This document shows positions 18,432-27,776 of a DNA stretch of 64,000 nucleotides, one piece after another. This stretch comes from Agrobacterium vitis (GTDB taxonomy: Bacteria > Pseudomonadota > Alphaproteobacteria > Rhizobiales > Rhizobiaceae), in NCBI RefSeq assembly GCF_014926405.1, contig NZ_JACXXJ020000003.1, forward strand, positions 913,001 to 977,000, read 5' to 3'. Each line of letters starts with the position of its first letter. Within the stretch, counting starts at the first letter, position 1. The notes beneath the pieces are model-generated. The model made no database searches, was not told where the DNA came from, and saw only the letters and a program-made list of their open reading frames with translations. Position numbers and translations under genes: made by a program.

Positions 18432-19444
18432 GCGGGCTGAACCTCTTGTTCACCAGCGAGCGTCGCCGGTTCGGTCAGCCAGCATCGACAGTGATGGGCC
18501 TTGTGGATTTCGGTGAGCGCCGGGACATCGCTTAGACAGCGCGGTTCATTGGCCTCGCGCCGTGCTGTGCAGCGCGGCGCGAACAAACAGCCCTGCGGCA
18601 GATGGGTTAATTGCGGCACGCGACCATCGATGACTTCGAGCATGTCAGGGGATTCGCCCAGCACCGGCACCGAGCGCAGCAAGGCTTGCGTGTAGGGATG
18701 CTTGGGCGACTTGAACAGGGTTCGGACATCGGCAAGCTCGACGACCTGCCCCGCATACATCACGGCCACATGGTCGGCCATTTCGGCGACCACACCAAGA
18801 TCATGGGTGATCAAAATGATGGCAGTGCCGAAATCACGCTGTAAATCGCGCATCAAATCCAATATTTGCGCCTGAATTGTCACATCCAGCGCGGTGGTCG
18901 GCTCATCGGCGATCAGCACTTCCGGCTGGCAGGCCAGCGCCATGGCAATCATCACCCGCTGCGCCATGCCACCGGACATTTCATGCGGATAGGCCTTCAT
19001 GCGACGTTGGGGATCGGGAATACCGACGGCTTTCAGCATGGCGATTGCCGCCGCTTCTGCCTCCTGCTTGCCCATGTTTTTATGCAGGCGATAGGCCTCG
19101 GCAATCTGCCGCCCCACGGTGTGGACCGGATTGAGCGAGGAGGACGGGTCTTGAAAGATCATCGAAATCCGGTTGCCGCGCACCTTGCTGAGGTCCATCG
19201 GCGACATGCTGCGCAGATCAGTTCCATCCAGCAGCACTTCGCCGCCAATGATTTTGCCGGGGTATGGCACAAGCCCCATGATGCTGAGCGAGGTGATGGA
19301 TTTGCCGCAGCCGCTCTCGCCAACAATGCAGAGCGTTTCCCCGGCTTTGAGCGAGAGGGAAACCTCGTCAACCGCACGCGCGGTGCCGGATCGGGTTTGG
19401 AAATGGGTGGTGAGATCGCGGATCTCCAGAATAGGCCGGGTCAT
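18428..19444 (-). CDS. Peptide ABC importer ATPase (DppD/OppD type)
   Basis: 338 residues. Walker A GESGCGKS near residue 43, signature [15 protein letters not shown] near 160, Walker [14 protein letters not shown] and a C-terminal extension with the cysteine pattern [19 protein letters not shown]. The signature has Ala in place of the usual Arg (GGMAQR), a common OppD variant. The ATG at 19444 with GAGGA was chosen; the longer frame to 19513 runs into the upstream permease. Confidence 0.92.
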
Positions 19445-19451
19445 GCTGTCC

Positions 19452-20405
19452 TCACGTATGGAGCCGCGGATCGAGGGCATCACGCAGCCCGTCTCCGAGA
19501 AGGTTGAAGCCAAGCACGGTCAGCATGATGGCAAGGCCGGGAAAGAACACCAGATGCGGCGCGGAAAAGATCTCGTTGCGGGCGGCCCCCAGCATCGTCC
19601 CCCATTCCGGCGTCGGCGGCTGTGCGCCAAGGCCAAGAAAGCTGAGACCAGCCGCATCGAGAATGGCGGTGGCCACCCCAAGCGTTGCCAGCACCACAAT
19701 CGGCGTGATGGCATTGGGCAGCACGCGGCGAAACAGGATGCGCCATTTGCTACCGCCCAGCACCCGCGTGGCTGCAACAAAATCAAAGGTTTTCACCGAG
19801 AGCACACTGGCCCGGGTGACGCGGGCATAGGCGGGAACCGAGACGATGGAGATGGCCAGCAATGCATTGCGAATGCCCGGCCCCAGAACCGCAACGATGG
19901 CAATGGCCAGCAGCAGTGACGGAAAGCCGAGGATCACATCCATGATTCGCATGATGATATTATCCACCCATCCCCGGAAATACCCGGCAATCGCCCCCAG
20001 CAGCACGCCGAAGAACAGCGCGCAGGTGACGGTGGTCAGCCCAATGACCAGACTGACGCGCGTGCCATAGAGAATACGCGAGAAGGAATCCCGGGCATTG
20101 CCATCGATACCCATGATGTGCTGCGGACGGCTGACGTCACATCCAAGCAGATGCACGCAAGGCGGCTCGCGGCGCTTGACCTGCTCGACCCCGATCAACA
20201 CCTGATCGGGGTCGTAAGGGGCCAGTACCGGTGCGAAAATGGCAATCAGGATCAGCATTCCGATAATGAACAACCCGACCTGCCCGGAACGCAGCCTCAG
20301 CAGCCGTCCCCAGGTTCTCCGCCATTGGGCAACCGGCTCACCAATCAGGCCATCTTCAAGAATGGCCTCTGCTGCATTGGCCGATACACTATTCAAGCGC
20401 GTCAT
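19452..20405 (-). CDS. Peptide ABC importer permease (DppC/OppC type)
   Basis: 317 residues with an OppC N-terminal segment, six membrane helices and a docking loop near 210-230 ([22 protein letters not shown]). A periplasmic insert after the first helix has the pattern [24 protein letters not shown], as in the fraction of OppC proteins that have HPLGTDxxGRD there, here altered to CDVSRPQ. It starts at an ATG with AGGA upstream, eight bases after the DppB-like stop. Confidence 0.9.
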   Translation of the reverse strand: MTRLNSVSANAAEAILEDGLIGEPVAQWRRTWGRLLRLRSGQVGLFIIGMLILIAIFAPVLAPYDPDQVLIGVEQVKRREPPCVHLLGCDVSRPQHIMGIDGNARDSFSRILYGTRVSLVIGLTTVTCALFFGVLLGAIAGYFRGWVDNIIMRIMDVILGFPSLLLAIAIVAVLGPGIRNALLAISIVSVPAYARVTRASVLSVKTFDFVAATRVLGGSKWRILFRRVLPNAITPIVVLATLGVATAILDAAGLSFLGLGAQPPTPEWGTMLGAARNEIFSAPHLVFFPGLAIMLTVLGFNLLGDGLRDALDPRLHT

Positions 20406-20413
20406 GAACTGTC

Positions 20414-21493
20414 CTATTGTGGGCGAATGCGAGGATCGAGATAGGTGTAGGAAAGGTCCACCAGCAGGTTGATGGCCACGTAGGACACGGCAATCATCAC
20501 CGTGAAGGCCTGCACGACTGGATAGTCCCGCGCAAAAATGGCCTCAACCAGCATACGCCCCACGCCGGACAGGCCAAAAACGGTTTCAGTCAACACAGCA
20601 CCACTGAGCAGGGCGCCCATTTGCAAGCCCAGAATGGTGACAACCGGCAACAAAGCATTGCCCAGCGCATGTTCGCTGACCACGCGTTTCTCCGGCACGC
20701 CCTTGGCCCGGGCGGTGCGGACATAATCACGCCCCAGCACATCCAGCAGCGAGGAGCGGGTCATGCGGGCAATCACCGCCATCGGAATGGTGGAGAGCGC
20801 GATGACCGGCAAGATCATATGGCGTATGGCATCCCAGAACACCGTCCAATTGCCAGTGATCAAGGCGTTCAGAATATAAAAATTGGAGAAGAATTCGAGC
20901 ACCTTGCTCCAGCCGCTCTCCGCCGCCAATTGCCAGTGCCAGACCTCGTAAAAGGGAATGGAATTGACCCCGGCGGAAAGCCGTCCGGATGGCGGCAGCC
21001 AGAAGGGCGTGCCGCGCAGCATCACCCCGAACAGATAGGCCAGCATCAACCCCAGCCAGAACACCGGCATGGAAATGCCGGCATTGGCAACGATCATGGT
21101 GCCGACATCGGCTGCTGAATTATGACGACGGGCAGCAATAACGCCGAGCCCGACACCGATAATGGTCGCGGTGATCAGCGCCAGCACGGCAAGCTCGGCG
21201 GTCATCGGCAGGCGCTCGATAATGATCTGCGTCACAGGCCGCGAGAAGCGCACCGATGTGCCGAAATCACCCCGCAGCATATCGCCCATATAAATGAAAA
21301 ACTGCGTTGGCAGCGGCTTATCGAAGCCGTAGCGCGTGATGAAACCAGCGCAGGTCTCGGCGGTGGCTTTTTCTCCCAGCATGGCCTTGCAGGGATCGCC
21401 AGGGATCAGCCTGGCAAGCGCGAAGGTCACGATCAGAATGCCGAAAATCACCGGGATGGAAATCAGCAGGCGTTTGGCTGCATATCCAAGCAT
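20414..21493 (-). CDS. Peptide ABC importer permease (DppB/OppB type)
   Basis: 359 residues, longer than the usual ~310 because of a periplasmic loop between helices three and four (about 150-215, containing PFWLPPSGRLSAG and AESGWSKVLEFFSNFY). The start MLGYAAKRLLISIPVIFGILIVTFALARLIPGDPC is standard. The docking loop is RDYVRTARAKGVPEKRVVSEHALGN near 275. The first gene after the binding protein, from which it is separated by 330 bases of repeat-bearing DNA. Confidence 0.9.
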   Translation of the reverse strand: MLGYAAKRLLISIPVIFGILIVTFALARLIPGDPCKAMLGEKATAETCAGFITRYGFDKPLPTQFFIYMGDMLRGDFGTSVRFSRPVTQIIIERLPMTAELAVLALITATIIGVGLGVIAARRHNSAADVGTMIVANAGISMPVFWLGLMLAYLFGVMLRGTPFWLPPSGRLSAGVNSIPFYEVWHWQLAAESGWSKVLEFFSNFYILNALITGNWTVFWDAIRHMILPVIALSTIPMAVIARMTRSSLLDVLGRDYVRTARAKGVPEKRVVSEHALGNALLPVVTILGLQMGALLSGAVLTETVFGLSGVGRMLVEAIFARDYPVVQAFTVMIAVSYVAINLLVDLSYTYLDPRIRPQ

Positions 21494-21569
21494 CGCAGGT
21501 CCTCATTACCAGATTTTACAGCGCCGTTTGGTTTGGTCAGGTGTCATCAACAGGCGGCTGCGCCAGGAT

Positions 21570-21755
21570 ACCCCCCTCTGGCTTGCCAGCCATCTCCCCC
21601 TCAAGGGGGGAGATCGATGCGTGGTTTGCCCCTCGCTCGAATTTCATGCATCGAAACTTGCTGCATATCCAATGAAGCGGGTGGGTTAAGACCATCTGAT
21701 CTCCCCCCTTGAGGGGGAGATGTCCGGCAGGACAGAGGGGGGTAAGCGGCATATA
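21570..21755. repeat. Inverted pair of rhizobial-type palindromic intergenic elements
   Basis: Two copies of a ~50-base element face each other in the 330-base gap 21494-21823. Copy 1 (about 21570-21618) reads ACCCCCCTCTG, then GCC, CATCTCCCCCTCAAGGGG and GGAGAT. Copy 2 (about 21697-21745) is its reverse complement with a few changes. Each copy contains its own internal palindrome around CCCCTCAAGGGG. The ~75 bases between the copies are unique. Such mosaic palindromes are common between genes in Rhizobiaceae. Here they lie between the binding-protein gene and the permease genes of one importer. The rest of the gap shows nothing else. Confidence 0.75.
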
Positions 21756-21823
21756 AAAACGATCAAGCAAGACGCCACGGGCCAGACATTTACGCCTAGC
21801 CCGAAGCATCGAAATCCTCACGA

Positions 21824-23443
21824 TTACTTCTTGGCGTTCATCAACCCGCCCCAGAGGGAGGAGAAATAGTCGAAGGAGCCGGTATTGCCGACATGGGCCG
21901 GATTGGATGCATCAATGCCCGCCGCCCAGGATACCACCACGTCATTGGCGGTAAAATCAGAGCCGTCGGTGAATTTCACGCCGGTCCGCAGCTTGCAGGT
22001 CCAAACGGTCGAATCCCCATTGGCATCACAGCTGGTGGCCAGAGCGGGAACAATATCGCCGCTGTCCTTTGCATAATCCAGCAGCGCTTCCGTAATCGGC
22101 GTGCAGGCATTCAGCGTTTCGCCATCCGTTTCGTCGCCGCAATAAAGGCTGATCGGCTCGGCATTCTGCATGAAGACCAACGTATCCTTGCCCGGATCGG
22201 AATTCTGCAACAGCGGCGAGCCGAAGGGGCGGACGATGGCGTTCTTCAACGTCGCACGCGCAGCATAGGCAGCAGCGCCATGGACAATCGGTACCATCGG
22301 CACATGCTGGCGGATGGCATCGTTGACAGTGGCATAGATCGGTTCGGCCTGCTTGGTATCGGCAATCGTTCCGCCTTTGGTCAACCCCTCGGTAATTTCC
22401 GGGAAGGTAGTGCCGAACATTTTCGACGTCTTGCCGAAGTGATAATCGAGGAAGTTGGTGACATGCGGATAGTCCGCGCCCCAGCCCAGCAGATAGAGCC
22501 CATCGATCCGGCCTGCCGAGGTATCGTCAATGAATTTGCCCGATTCAATCGGAACCACTTCTGCATCGATGCCGAGATTTTTCTTCAGCTGCGTCTGGAA
22601 TTCGACGGCCACGACGCTTGGTTCCGGCAGGTAAGCACGAAACACATCGCGGTAGTAGATCTTGGTCTTAAAGCCATTCGCGAACCCGGCATCGGCCAAT
22701 AGTTTCTTGGCGGCGCTGGCATCAAATCCGTACCAATCCTTACCGGCGCAGCCATTGGGCAGCGAACAGGGGGTGAAATGGCTGGCGACGACCGAACCCT
22801 TCGGATAGAAATTATCGACGATGCGCTGGCGGTCGATGCCCATGGCAATGGCTTGGCGCACCTTCTCATTCTCGAAGGGCTTGGCGGTGTTGACCATGCC
22901 GAGATAGAGAATATTCGGGCTTTCCTGTGGCAGGAATTGCAGGTCTGGATCGTTCTTGACGCTGTCGAAATCATCCGGGCTGATATTGGTGATTTCATCG
23001 ACCGTGCCGGAGCGCAATTCATTCAGGCGGCCCGCGCCGGACTGGTTCCAGCGAAACACCAGCTTGTCGAAAGCCGGCTTGGCGCCCCAATAATTCTCGT
23101 TGCGCGTCATGGTGATGGAATCGCCGCGATTCCAGCTTTCCAGTTTGAAAGGACCGGTGCCGATCGGATTGTCGAGCAGCTTTTTCTTCGGTCCAGCCTC
23201 TTCGATATGCTTGGCGGGCTGGATGCCGAAAGGTACGAAGGCGGCCTTGGCTTTGAAGGCCGGATCAGGCGAGCACATCGAGAAGGTCACCGTGTGCTCA
23301 TCGGTCGCCACGATGGATTTGATCTTGCCACCATAGTTGCAATCGGGCGCCACAAGGCTTCTGCCTTCAAAAGCAACAGCCGGGCTGGTGAGCAAAGCAG
23401 CAACCGACACGGCCACAGCTCCGCCGAATAGACGAAATTTCAT
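21824..23443 (-). CDS. Circularly permuted family 5 peptide-binding protein
   Basis: 539 residues, intact, with a Sec signal (MKFRLFGGAVAVSVAALLTSPAVA). The usual N-terminal lobe segment of family 5 binding proteins (TLVFMQNAEPISLY, then PALATSC, then LRTGVKFTDGSDFTANDVV) is at residues 420-510, the C-terminal end. The protein instead begins after the signal with the segment that normally follows it (IKSIVATDEHTVTFSMC, then NPIGTGPFKLESWNRGD). Joining residue 539 to about residue 40 restores the normal order. Eight cysteines (35, 57, 226, 232, 435, 447, 472, 483) could form disulfides that fix the new ends. Gene order (binding protein, DppB, C, D, F) says it serves the importer downstream. 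Confidence 0.88.
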   Translation of the reverse strand: MKFRLFGGAVAVSVAALLTSPAVAFEGRSLVAPDCNYGGKIKSIVATDEHTVTFSMCSPDPAFKAKAAFVPFGIQPAKHIEEAGPKKKLLDNPIGTGPFKLESWNRGDSITMTRNENYWGAKPAFDKLVFRWNQSGAGRLNELRSGTVDEITNISPDDFDSVKNDPDLQFLPQESPNILYLGMVNTAKPFENEKVRQAIAMGIDRQRIVDNFYPKGSVVASHFTPCSLPNGCAGKDWYGFDASAAKKLLADAGFANGFKTKIYYRDVFRAYLPEPSVVAVEFQTQLKKNLGIDAEVVPIESGKFIDDTSAGRIDGLYLLGWGADYPHVTNFLDYHFGKTSKMFGTTFPEITEGLTKGGTIADTKQAEPIYATVNDAIRQHVPMVPIVHGAAAYAARATLKNAIVRPFGSPLLQNSDPGKDTLVFMQNAEPISLYCGDETDGETLNACTPITEALLDYAKDSGDIVPALATSCDANGDSTVWTCKLRTGVKFTDGSDFTANDVVVSWAAGIDASNPAHVGNTGSFDYFSSLWGGLMNAKK

Positions 23444-23567
23444 GCCTTTAATCCCCAGTTTGTTTGTTCGCGCCTTTGCGGCACCCTCATTTTTTATGTG
23501 TGCGGATAAATTATTGTTTTCGTTTCTTCCACCGTATCCGCGACGATGAAATTCAGTTTTTGGAGTA

Positions 23568-23640
23568 GACCAAATGCCTCGTTGGTCGCCTTGACATTGT
23601 TCGTGGGCGGCATACTGCTAAGATGTCAGACCAATTGTCA
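23568..23640. promoter_or_regulatory. Candidate operator region for the second GntR regulator
   Basis: The gap between the permuted binding-protein gene and the GntR gene holds GACCAA (23568-23573) and TTGGTC (23582-23587) as an exact inverted repeat with an 8-base spacer, and a further GACCAATT (23629-23636) inside TGTCAGACCAATTGTCA. Repeated GACCAA/TTGGTC half sites between divergent units suggest one regulator controls both. Confidence 0.4.
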
Positions 23641-23667
23641 AGCGGTCGGCAGGAGGAAGAAATCTCA

Positions 23668-24402
23668 ATGACGATGCGCATCGGAACCGCGCTGAACGAC
23701 ACCCAGCATATTGCCGCGCTACCACCGCTGGACCGTGTCCAGCAGGTGAGCGGGGCCATGGTCGGCTATATCAACAAGGCCGGTCTCAAGCGTGGAGATC
23801 GCCTGCCGACGGAACGCGAATTGATGAACGCGCTCGGCGTTGGCCGTTCAACAGTGCGTGAAGTGATCGGGCGGTTTCAGGCGCTGGGCGTGGTGGAAAC
23901 CCGCAAAGGGAGCGGAACCTATCTTTTGCAGCCCGTGAGTGCTGCGACGGTCCACATGCCGTTGATGCTGGAGACGGTGAATTTACGCGACGCTCTTTTG
24001 CAAACGCTGGAAGTCCGACGCGGCATTGAGGTTGAGGCCGGAGCCTTGGCTGCCATGCGCCGAACGGAAGACGATCTGCGGATCATCGAGGAAAAGCTCG
24101 ATGAGATGGAGCGGGTGCATCTGGCCAAGGGAACATCTGGCAAGGAAGATCTGGCGTTCCATGTTGCGATCTACGATGCCACCCATAACCCGCTGTTCAA
24201 ACAGCTTCTGGAGCAAATGCGCGAAGCCTTCGAGCGCTTCTGGACAAAGCCTTTCGACAGGCCGGATTTTGCCCGCCGCTCCTTTCCCTATCATCGTACC
24301 TTGTTCAGCGCGATAGCCGATCAGGATAGTGAAGCGGCCCGCCGTGAAACCCTCAAAATTCTTGCCGTGGTGGAAGAAGACATCAAGGAAATGTCCAAAT
24401 GA
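23668..24402 (+). CDS. GntR-family regulator, FadR/FCD type
   Basis: About 244 residues: winged helix (about 30-90, with DRLPTERELMNALGVGRSTVREVIGRFQALGVV) and FCD domain (about 105-235). The GNTR fold and the ligand-binding His/Asp pattern (EDLAFHVAIYDATHNP) are of the FCD type. The ATG at 23668 has AGGAGG about 12 bases upstream; the ATG at 23674 or the frame start at 23623 are alternatives. It is divergent to the permuted binding protein and four-base coupled (ATGA) to the PLP enzyme, so it probably controls both units. Confidence 0.88.
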   Translation: MTMRIGTALNDTQHIAALPPLDRVQQVSGAMVGYINKAGLKRGDRLPTERELMNALGVGRSTVREVIGRFQALGVVETRKGSGTYLLQPVSAATVHMPLMLETVNLRDALLQTLEVRRGIEVEAGALAAMRRTEDDLRIIEEKLDEMERVHLAKGTSGKEDLAFHVAIYDATHNPLFKQLLEQMREAFERFWTKPFDRPDFARRSFPYHRTLFSAIADQDSEAARRETLKILAVVEEDIKEMSK

Positions 24403-25571
24403 GCGACGCACTCGATTATCTGCAACAGGCATCGCTGATTACGGCGCATGATGAGGCCAATGCTTATGATGCGGTGGTGCCGCCGATTGTGCAGACGTCG
24501 CTGTTCACCTTCAGCGACTACGACGAGATGGTTGCGACCTATCGTGGTGAAAAGCTTCGGCCGGTTTATTCACGCGGGCTGAACCCCACCGTGCGGATTT
24601 TCGAGGAGATGCTAGCCAAACTGGAAGGCGCGGAAGATGCCCTTGCCTTTGCCAGCGGCATGGCGACGATATCCTCGACCGTCCTGAGCTTTGTCGAGCC
24701 GGGAGATCGGATCGTTGCCGTTCGCCACCTCTATCCCGATGCCTACAGGTTCTTTGAGACCATGCTGAAGCGCATGCGCATCGAGGTGACTTATGTCGAT
24801 GGCCGCGATGAGGATGCCGTGGCCAAGGCGCTTCCGGGCGCAAAGCTTCTCTATCTGGAAAGCCCCACCAGTTGGGTGATGGACGCCCATGATGTCGGCG
24901 CGCTGGCCGCTCTTGCCAAACAGCACGGCGTGTTGTCGGTGATTGACAACAGCTGGGCAAGCCCGGTTTTCCAAAAGCCATTATCGCTCGGCGTCGATCT
25001 CGTCCTGCATTCGGCCTCGAAATATCTCGGCGGTCACAGCGATGTTGTCGCCGGTGTGGTGGCGGGTCCCAAGGAACTGATCAATCGTATCCGCAATGAA
25101 ACGCTGCCTTATCTCGGCGGAAAACTGTCTCCCTTCGATGCCTGGCTGCTGATCCGGGGTATGCGCACATTGCCGATCCGCATGAAGGCGCATGAGGCCT
25201 CAGCGCTTGAGATTGCCCACCGCTTGCAGGCGCTCGATATCGTCGAAAAAGTCTGCCATCCGGCGCTGAACAATGGCTTGCCGCCGGGCCTGCATGGCAC
25301 GTCCGGGCTGTTTTCCTTCATCTTCAAGGATGTCATCCATATTCAAACCTTCTGCAACCATTTGAAACTGTTCAAACTGGGCGTCAGTTGGGGTGGTCAT
25401 GAAAGTCTCGTCGTCCCCGGCGATGTGGTGGCCAACCAGAAAGCCCCGCCGAGTTTCGCGGATGCCTTCGGCGTCGATCCGCTGTCTGTGCGTCTCCATG
25501 TCGGGCTTGAGGGAACCGAGGCGCTGTGGAGCGATTTGCAGGCGGCAGTGGCGGCGGCCCGAATAGACTGA
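24399..25571 (+). CDS. Cys/Met-metabolism PLP enzyme (cystathionine beta-lyase-like)
   Basis: 390 residues of the trans-sulfuration PLP family. The Schiff-base lysine is K208 in HSASKYLGGHSDVVAG; S-G-M-A-T (about 86-90) and D183 in VIDNSWASP contact the cofactor, and YSRGLNPTV (58-66) is the usual phosphate-binding tyrosine-arginine region. Such enzymes cleave or form C-S bonds of cystathionine, cysteine, methionine or related amino acids. It starts four bases inside the GntR gene. In this context it may degrade a sulfur amino acid released from imported peptides. The exact reaction (beta- or gamma-elimination) cannot be told from sequence. Confidence 0.88.
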   Translation: MSDALDYLQQASLITAHDEANAYDAVVPPIVQTSLFTFSDYDEMVATYRGEKLRPVYSRGLNPTVRIFEEMLAKLEGAEDALAFASGMATISSTVLSFVEPGDRIVAVRHLYPDAYRFFETMLKRMRIEVTYVDGRDEDAVAKALPGAKLLYLESPTSWVMDAHDVGALAALAKQHGVLSVIDNSWASPVFQKPLSLGVDLVLHSASKYLGGHSDVVAGVVAGPKELINRIRNETLPYLGGKLSPFDAWLLIRGMRTLPIRMKAHEASALEIAHRLQALDIVEKVCHPALNNGLPPGLHGTSGLFSFIFKDVIHIQTFCNHLKLFKLGVSWGGHESLVVPGDVVANQKAPPSFADAFGVDPLSVRLHVGLEGTEALWSDLQAAVAAARID

Positions 25572-25614
25572 TCTTTTGCAAACACCCATCCCATAACCGA
25601 CTGGAAATCTGCCC

Positions 25615-27021
25615 ATGACCGATCTTGAAACCGTCCTCGCCCGGGTCGATGACAATCTGCCCTCCAGTCTGGAAACACTTTTCGATCTGGTGCGTATCCC
25701 CTCGATTTCCACAGATCCGGCCTACAGCCCGCATTGCCGCAAGGCTGCGGATTTCCTGGCGACCTATCTGACCGGACTGGGCTTTGCCGCATCCGTGCGC
25801 GACACGTCAGGCCATCCGATGGTGGTTGGTCATCATGAGGGCCAAACCGCGGATTGCCCGCATGTGCTCTTTTACGGCCATTACGATGTTCAGCCGGTGG
25901 ACCCGCTGAACTTATGGCAAAACGACCCGTTCGACCCAGCTATTCGTGACGGTTCAACCGGAGAAAAGATCATCACCGGACGCGGTACTTCGGATGACAA
26001 GGGACAGCTCCTGACCTTCATCGAGGCTCTACGCGCCTTCAAGGAAACCAAGGGCGGACTGCCGTTGCGTGTGACCATTCTCTTCGAAGGCGAGGAGGAA
26101 TCGGGATCGCCGTCGCTTCAGCCTTTTCTCGAAGCCCATGCTCAGGAGTTGAAGGCTGATTTTGCCATGGTCTGCGACACCGGCATGTGGGACACGCAAA
26201 CACCGGCGATCTGCGCCAGCCTGCGCGGTCTGGTTGGCGAGGAAATCACCATCAAGGCCGCCAGCCGTGACCTCCATTCGGGCGGATATGGTGGCGTCGC
26301 AGCCAATCCGTTGCATGTCCTGAGCGATGTCATGGCTGGCCTGCATGATGAAACCGGTGCCGTGACCCTGCCCGGCTTTTACGATGGTGTCGAAGAAACA
26401 CCGCCCGATATCAAGGCCGTCTGGGCGGATCTGGAGAAGACCCAACCCGCGTTCCTAACGGATATCGGTCTTTCCGTACCCTCCGGCGAAAAGGGCCGTA
26501 GCGTTCTGGAATTGCTCTGGGCCCGCCCGACCGCCGAGATCAACGGCATGTCCGGCGGCTATACCGGCAAGGGTTTCAAGACCGTGATTGCTGCCGAGGC
26601 CATGGCCAAAGTATCCTTCCGTCTGGTAGGAAAACAGGACCCGCAAAAAATCCGCGACAGTTTTCGCGCCTATGTAACCTCAAAGTTACCTAGGGATTGC
26701 CGGGTTGAATTTCAGGCCGAAGGCGCCTCGCCTGCCATTCAATTGCCCTATGACTCGCCGATCCTCGCCACGGCCAAAGCGGCTCTTTCACAGGAGTGGC
26801 CAAAGCCCGCCATTGTTGTCGGCGGCGGCGGATCGATCCCTATTGTCGGCAGCTTTCAGTCCATGCTCGGCATGGACTCCTTGTTGGTGGGCTTTTCGCT
26901 GGACGATGACTGCGTTCACTCGCCCAATGAAAAATACAACCTCACCTCTTTTCACAAAGGCACCAGATCCTGGGTGCGGATCTTGCACGGCCTGAGCGAT
27001 GAGGCGATCAACAGGCCGTAA
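25615..27021 (+). CDS. M20-family metallopeptidase (dipeptidase type)
   Basis: 468 residues, the size of M20/M25/M40 dipeptidases of the carnosinase-like group. Metal-binding motifs: GHYDVQP (H89, D91), GRGTSDDKG (D127/D128) and FEGEEESGSP (general base and ligand E161/E162), plus the C-terminal H in CVHSPNEKY. The dimerisation domain falls at about 205-370. It lies 43 bases after the PLP enzyme and probably belongs to that unit. It would hydrolyse di- or tripeptides brought in by the neighbouring importer. Its 3' end overlaps the convergent SDR gene by 14 bases. Confidence 0.9.
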   Translation: MTDLETVLARVDDNLPSSLETLFDLVRIPSISTDPAYSPHCRKAADFLATYLTGLGFAASVRDTSGHPMVVGHHEGQTADCPHVLFYGHYDVQPVDPLNLWQNDPFDPAIRDGSTGEKIITGRGTSDDKGQLLTFIEALRAFKETKGGLPLRVTILFEGEEESGSPSLQPFLEAHAQELKADFAMVCDTGMWDTQTPAICASLRGLVGEEITIKAASRDLHSGGYGGVAANPLHVLSDVMAGLHDETGAVTLPGFYDGVEETPPDIKAVWADLEKTQPAFLTDIGLSVPSGEKGRSVLELLWARPTAEINGMSGGYTGKGFKTVIAAEAMAKVSFRLVGKQDPQKIRDSFRAYVTSKLPRDCRVEFQAEGASPAIQLPYDSPILATAKAALSQEWPKPAIVVGGGGSIPIVGSFQSMLGMDSLLVGFSLDDDCVHSPNEKYNLTSFHKGTRSWVRILHGLSDEAINRP

Positions 27022-27736
27022 AGCCACCGTCAATTGGGAGAGAGACACCGGTGATCATTGACGCCTCCTCACTCAACAAGAAGCGGATCGGCTTTGCGAT
27101 GTCATCGACGGTCGCCCACCGTCCCAACGGCATTTTTTGCAGGAAGGGTTCGCCGATCTCCGGGCGGCCCCAATAAAATGCGGACATCTCCGTCATGACC
27201 ACGGTGGGATTGACGCTATTGACCCGAATTTTGTATTTGCCAAGTTCAAGCGCGCTGACACGGGTAATGCTATCCAGTGCCGCTTTGGAAGACGCATAGG
27301 AGACATGGCCCGGCAATGCCGCCAGTGCTGCCTGGCTCGAGACATTGACGATCGACCCGCCCTTCCCTTCTTTGATCATTGAGCGCGATGCGTATTTGGT
27401 GACGAGAAGCGCGCCTCTCACATTGATGGCAATGGCTTTGTCGAAGATAGAAATGGCGGTTTCCTGCGGGGTGGCGATTTCGCCGCCAAAGCCACCGCAG
27501 TTCACCACCCCCCACAACGCCAAATCCTCTATTGCCCTGCGAATTTCGTCCTCCGAGGTGAGATCGAAAATCAACGTTTCACAACCGGTTTGCGCGGCCA
27601 GCTTTTCAAGCTCGTCTCGTGACCTTCCGGCTGCATAGACCCTGGCCCCGGCTTCTTTCAGCTTTTTCACCGTCGCGCCGCCGATTCCACCGCTGGCACC
27701 GGTGACGAGGATTGCTTTCCCATCAAGTTCCCACAT
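27008..27736 (-). CDS. Short-chain dehydrogenase/reductase (sugar or polyol type)
   Basis: 242 residues. NAD(P)-binding TGASGGIGG at about 12-20, and the catalytic set S (NVSSQAA), Y and K in VSYASSKAA. The C-terminal GVSLPIDGGFTA is typical of classical SDRs that act on sugars, polyols and oxoacyl groups. The ATG at 27736 was chosen over a TTG at 27787. It is the last gene of the minus-strand SorC/RbsABC-like unit, 40 bases after the ATPase, which suggests it oxidises or reduces the imported sugar. It resembles xylulose-reductase-type SDRs, but I cannot assign the substrate. Confidence 0.86.
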   Translation of the reverse strand: MWELDGKAILVTGASGGIGGATVKKLKEAGARVYAAGRSRDELEKLAAQTGCETLIFDLTSEDEIRRAIEDLALWGVVNCGGFGGEIATPQETAISIFDKAIAINVRGALLVTKYASRSMIKEGKGGSIVNVSSQAALAALPGHVSYASSKAALDSITRVSALELGKYKIRVNSVNPTVVMTEMSAFYWGRPEIGEPFLQKMPLGRWATVDDIAKPIRFLLSEEASMITGVSLPIDGGFTAC

Positions 27737-27776
27737 GAGTATAATCCCGCGTTGATTTGCTTGCTGACTTCTAGGA

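Noticed and set aside
21570..21755. Facing repeats as ends of an insertion sequence
   Set aside because: Only about 75 bases lie between them, with no transposase frame and no target duplication seen.
21824..23443. Frameshift or fusion as explanation of the odd binding-protein order
   Set aside because: The frame is open from signal peptide to stop, each canonical segment occurs once, and the two ends join in normal order, so permutation explains it better than a fusion or truncation.
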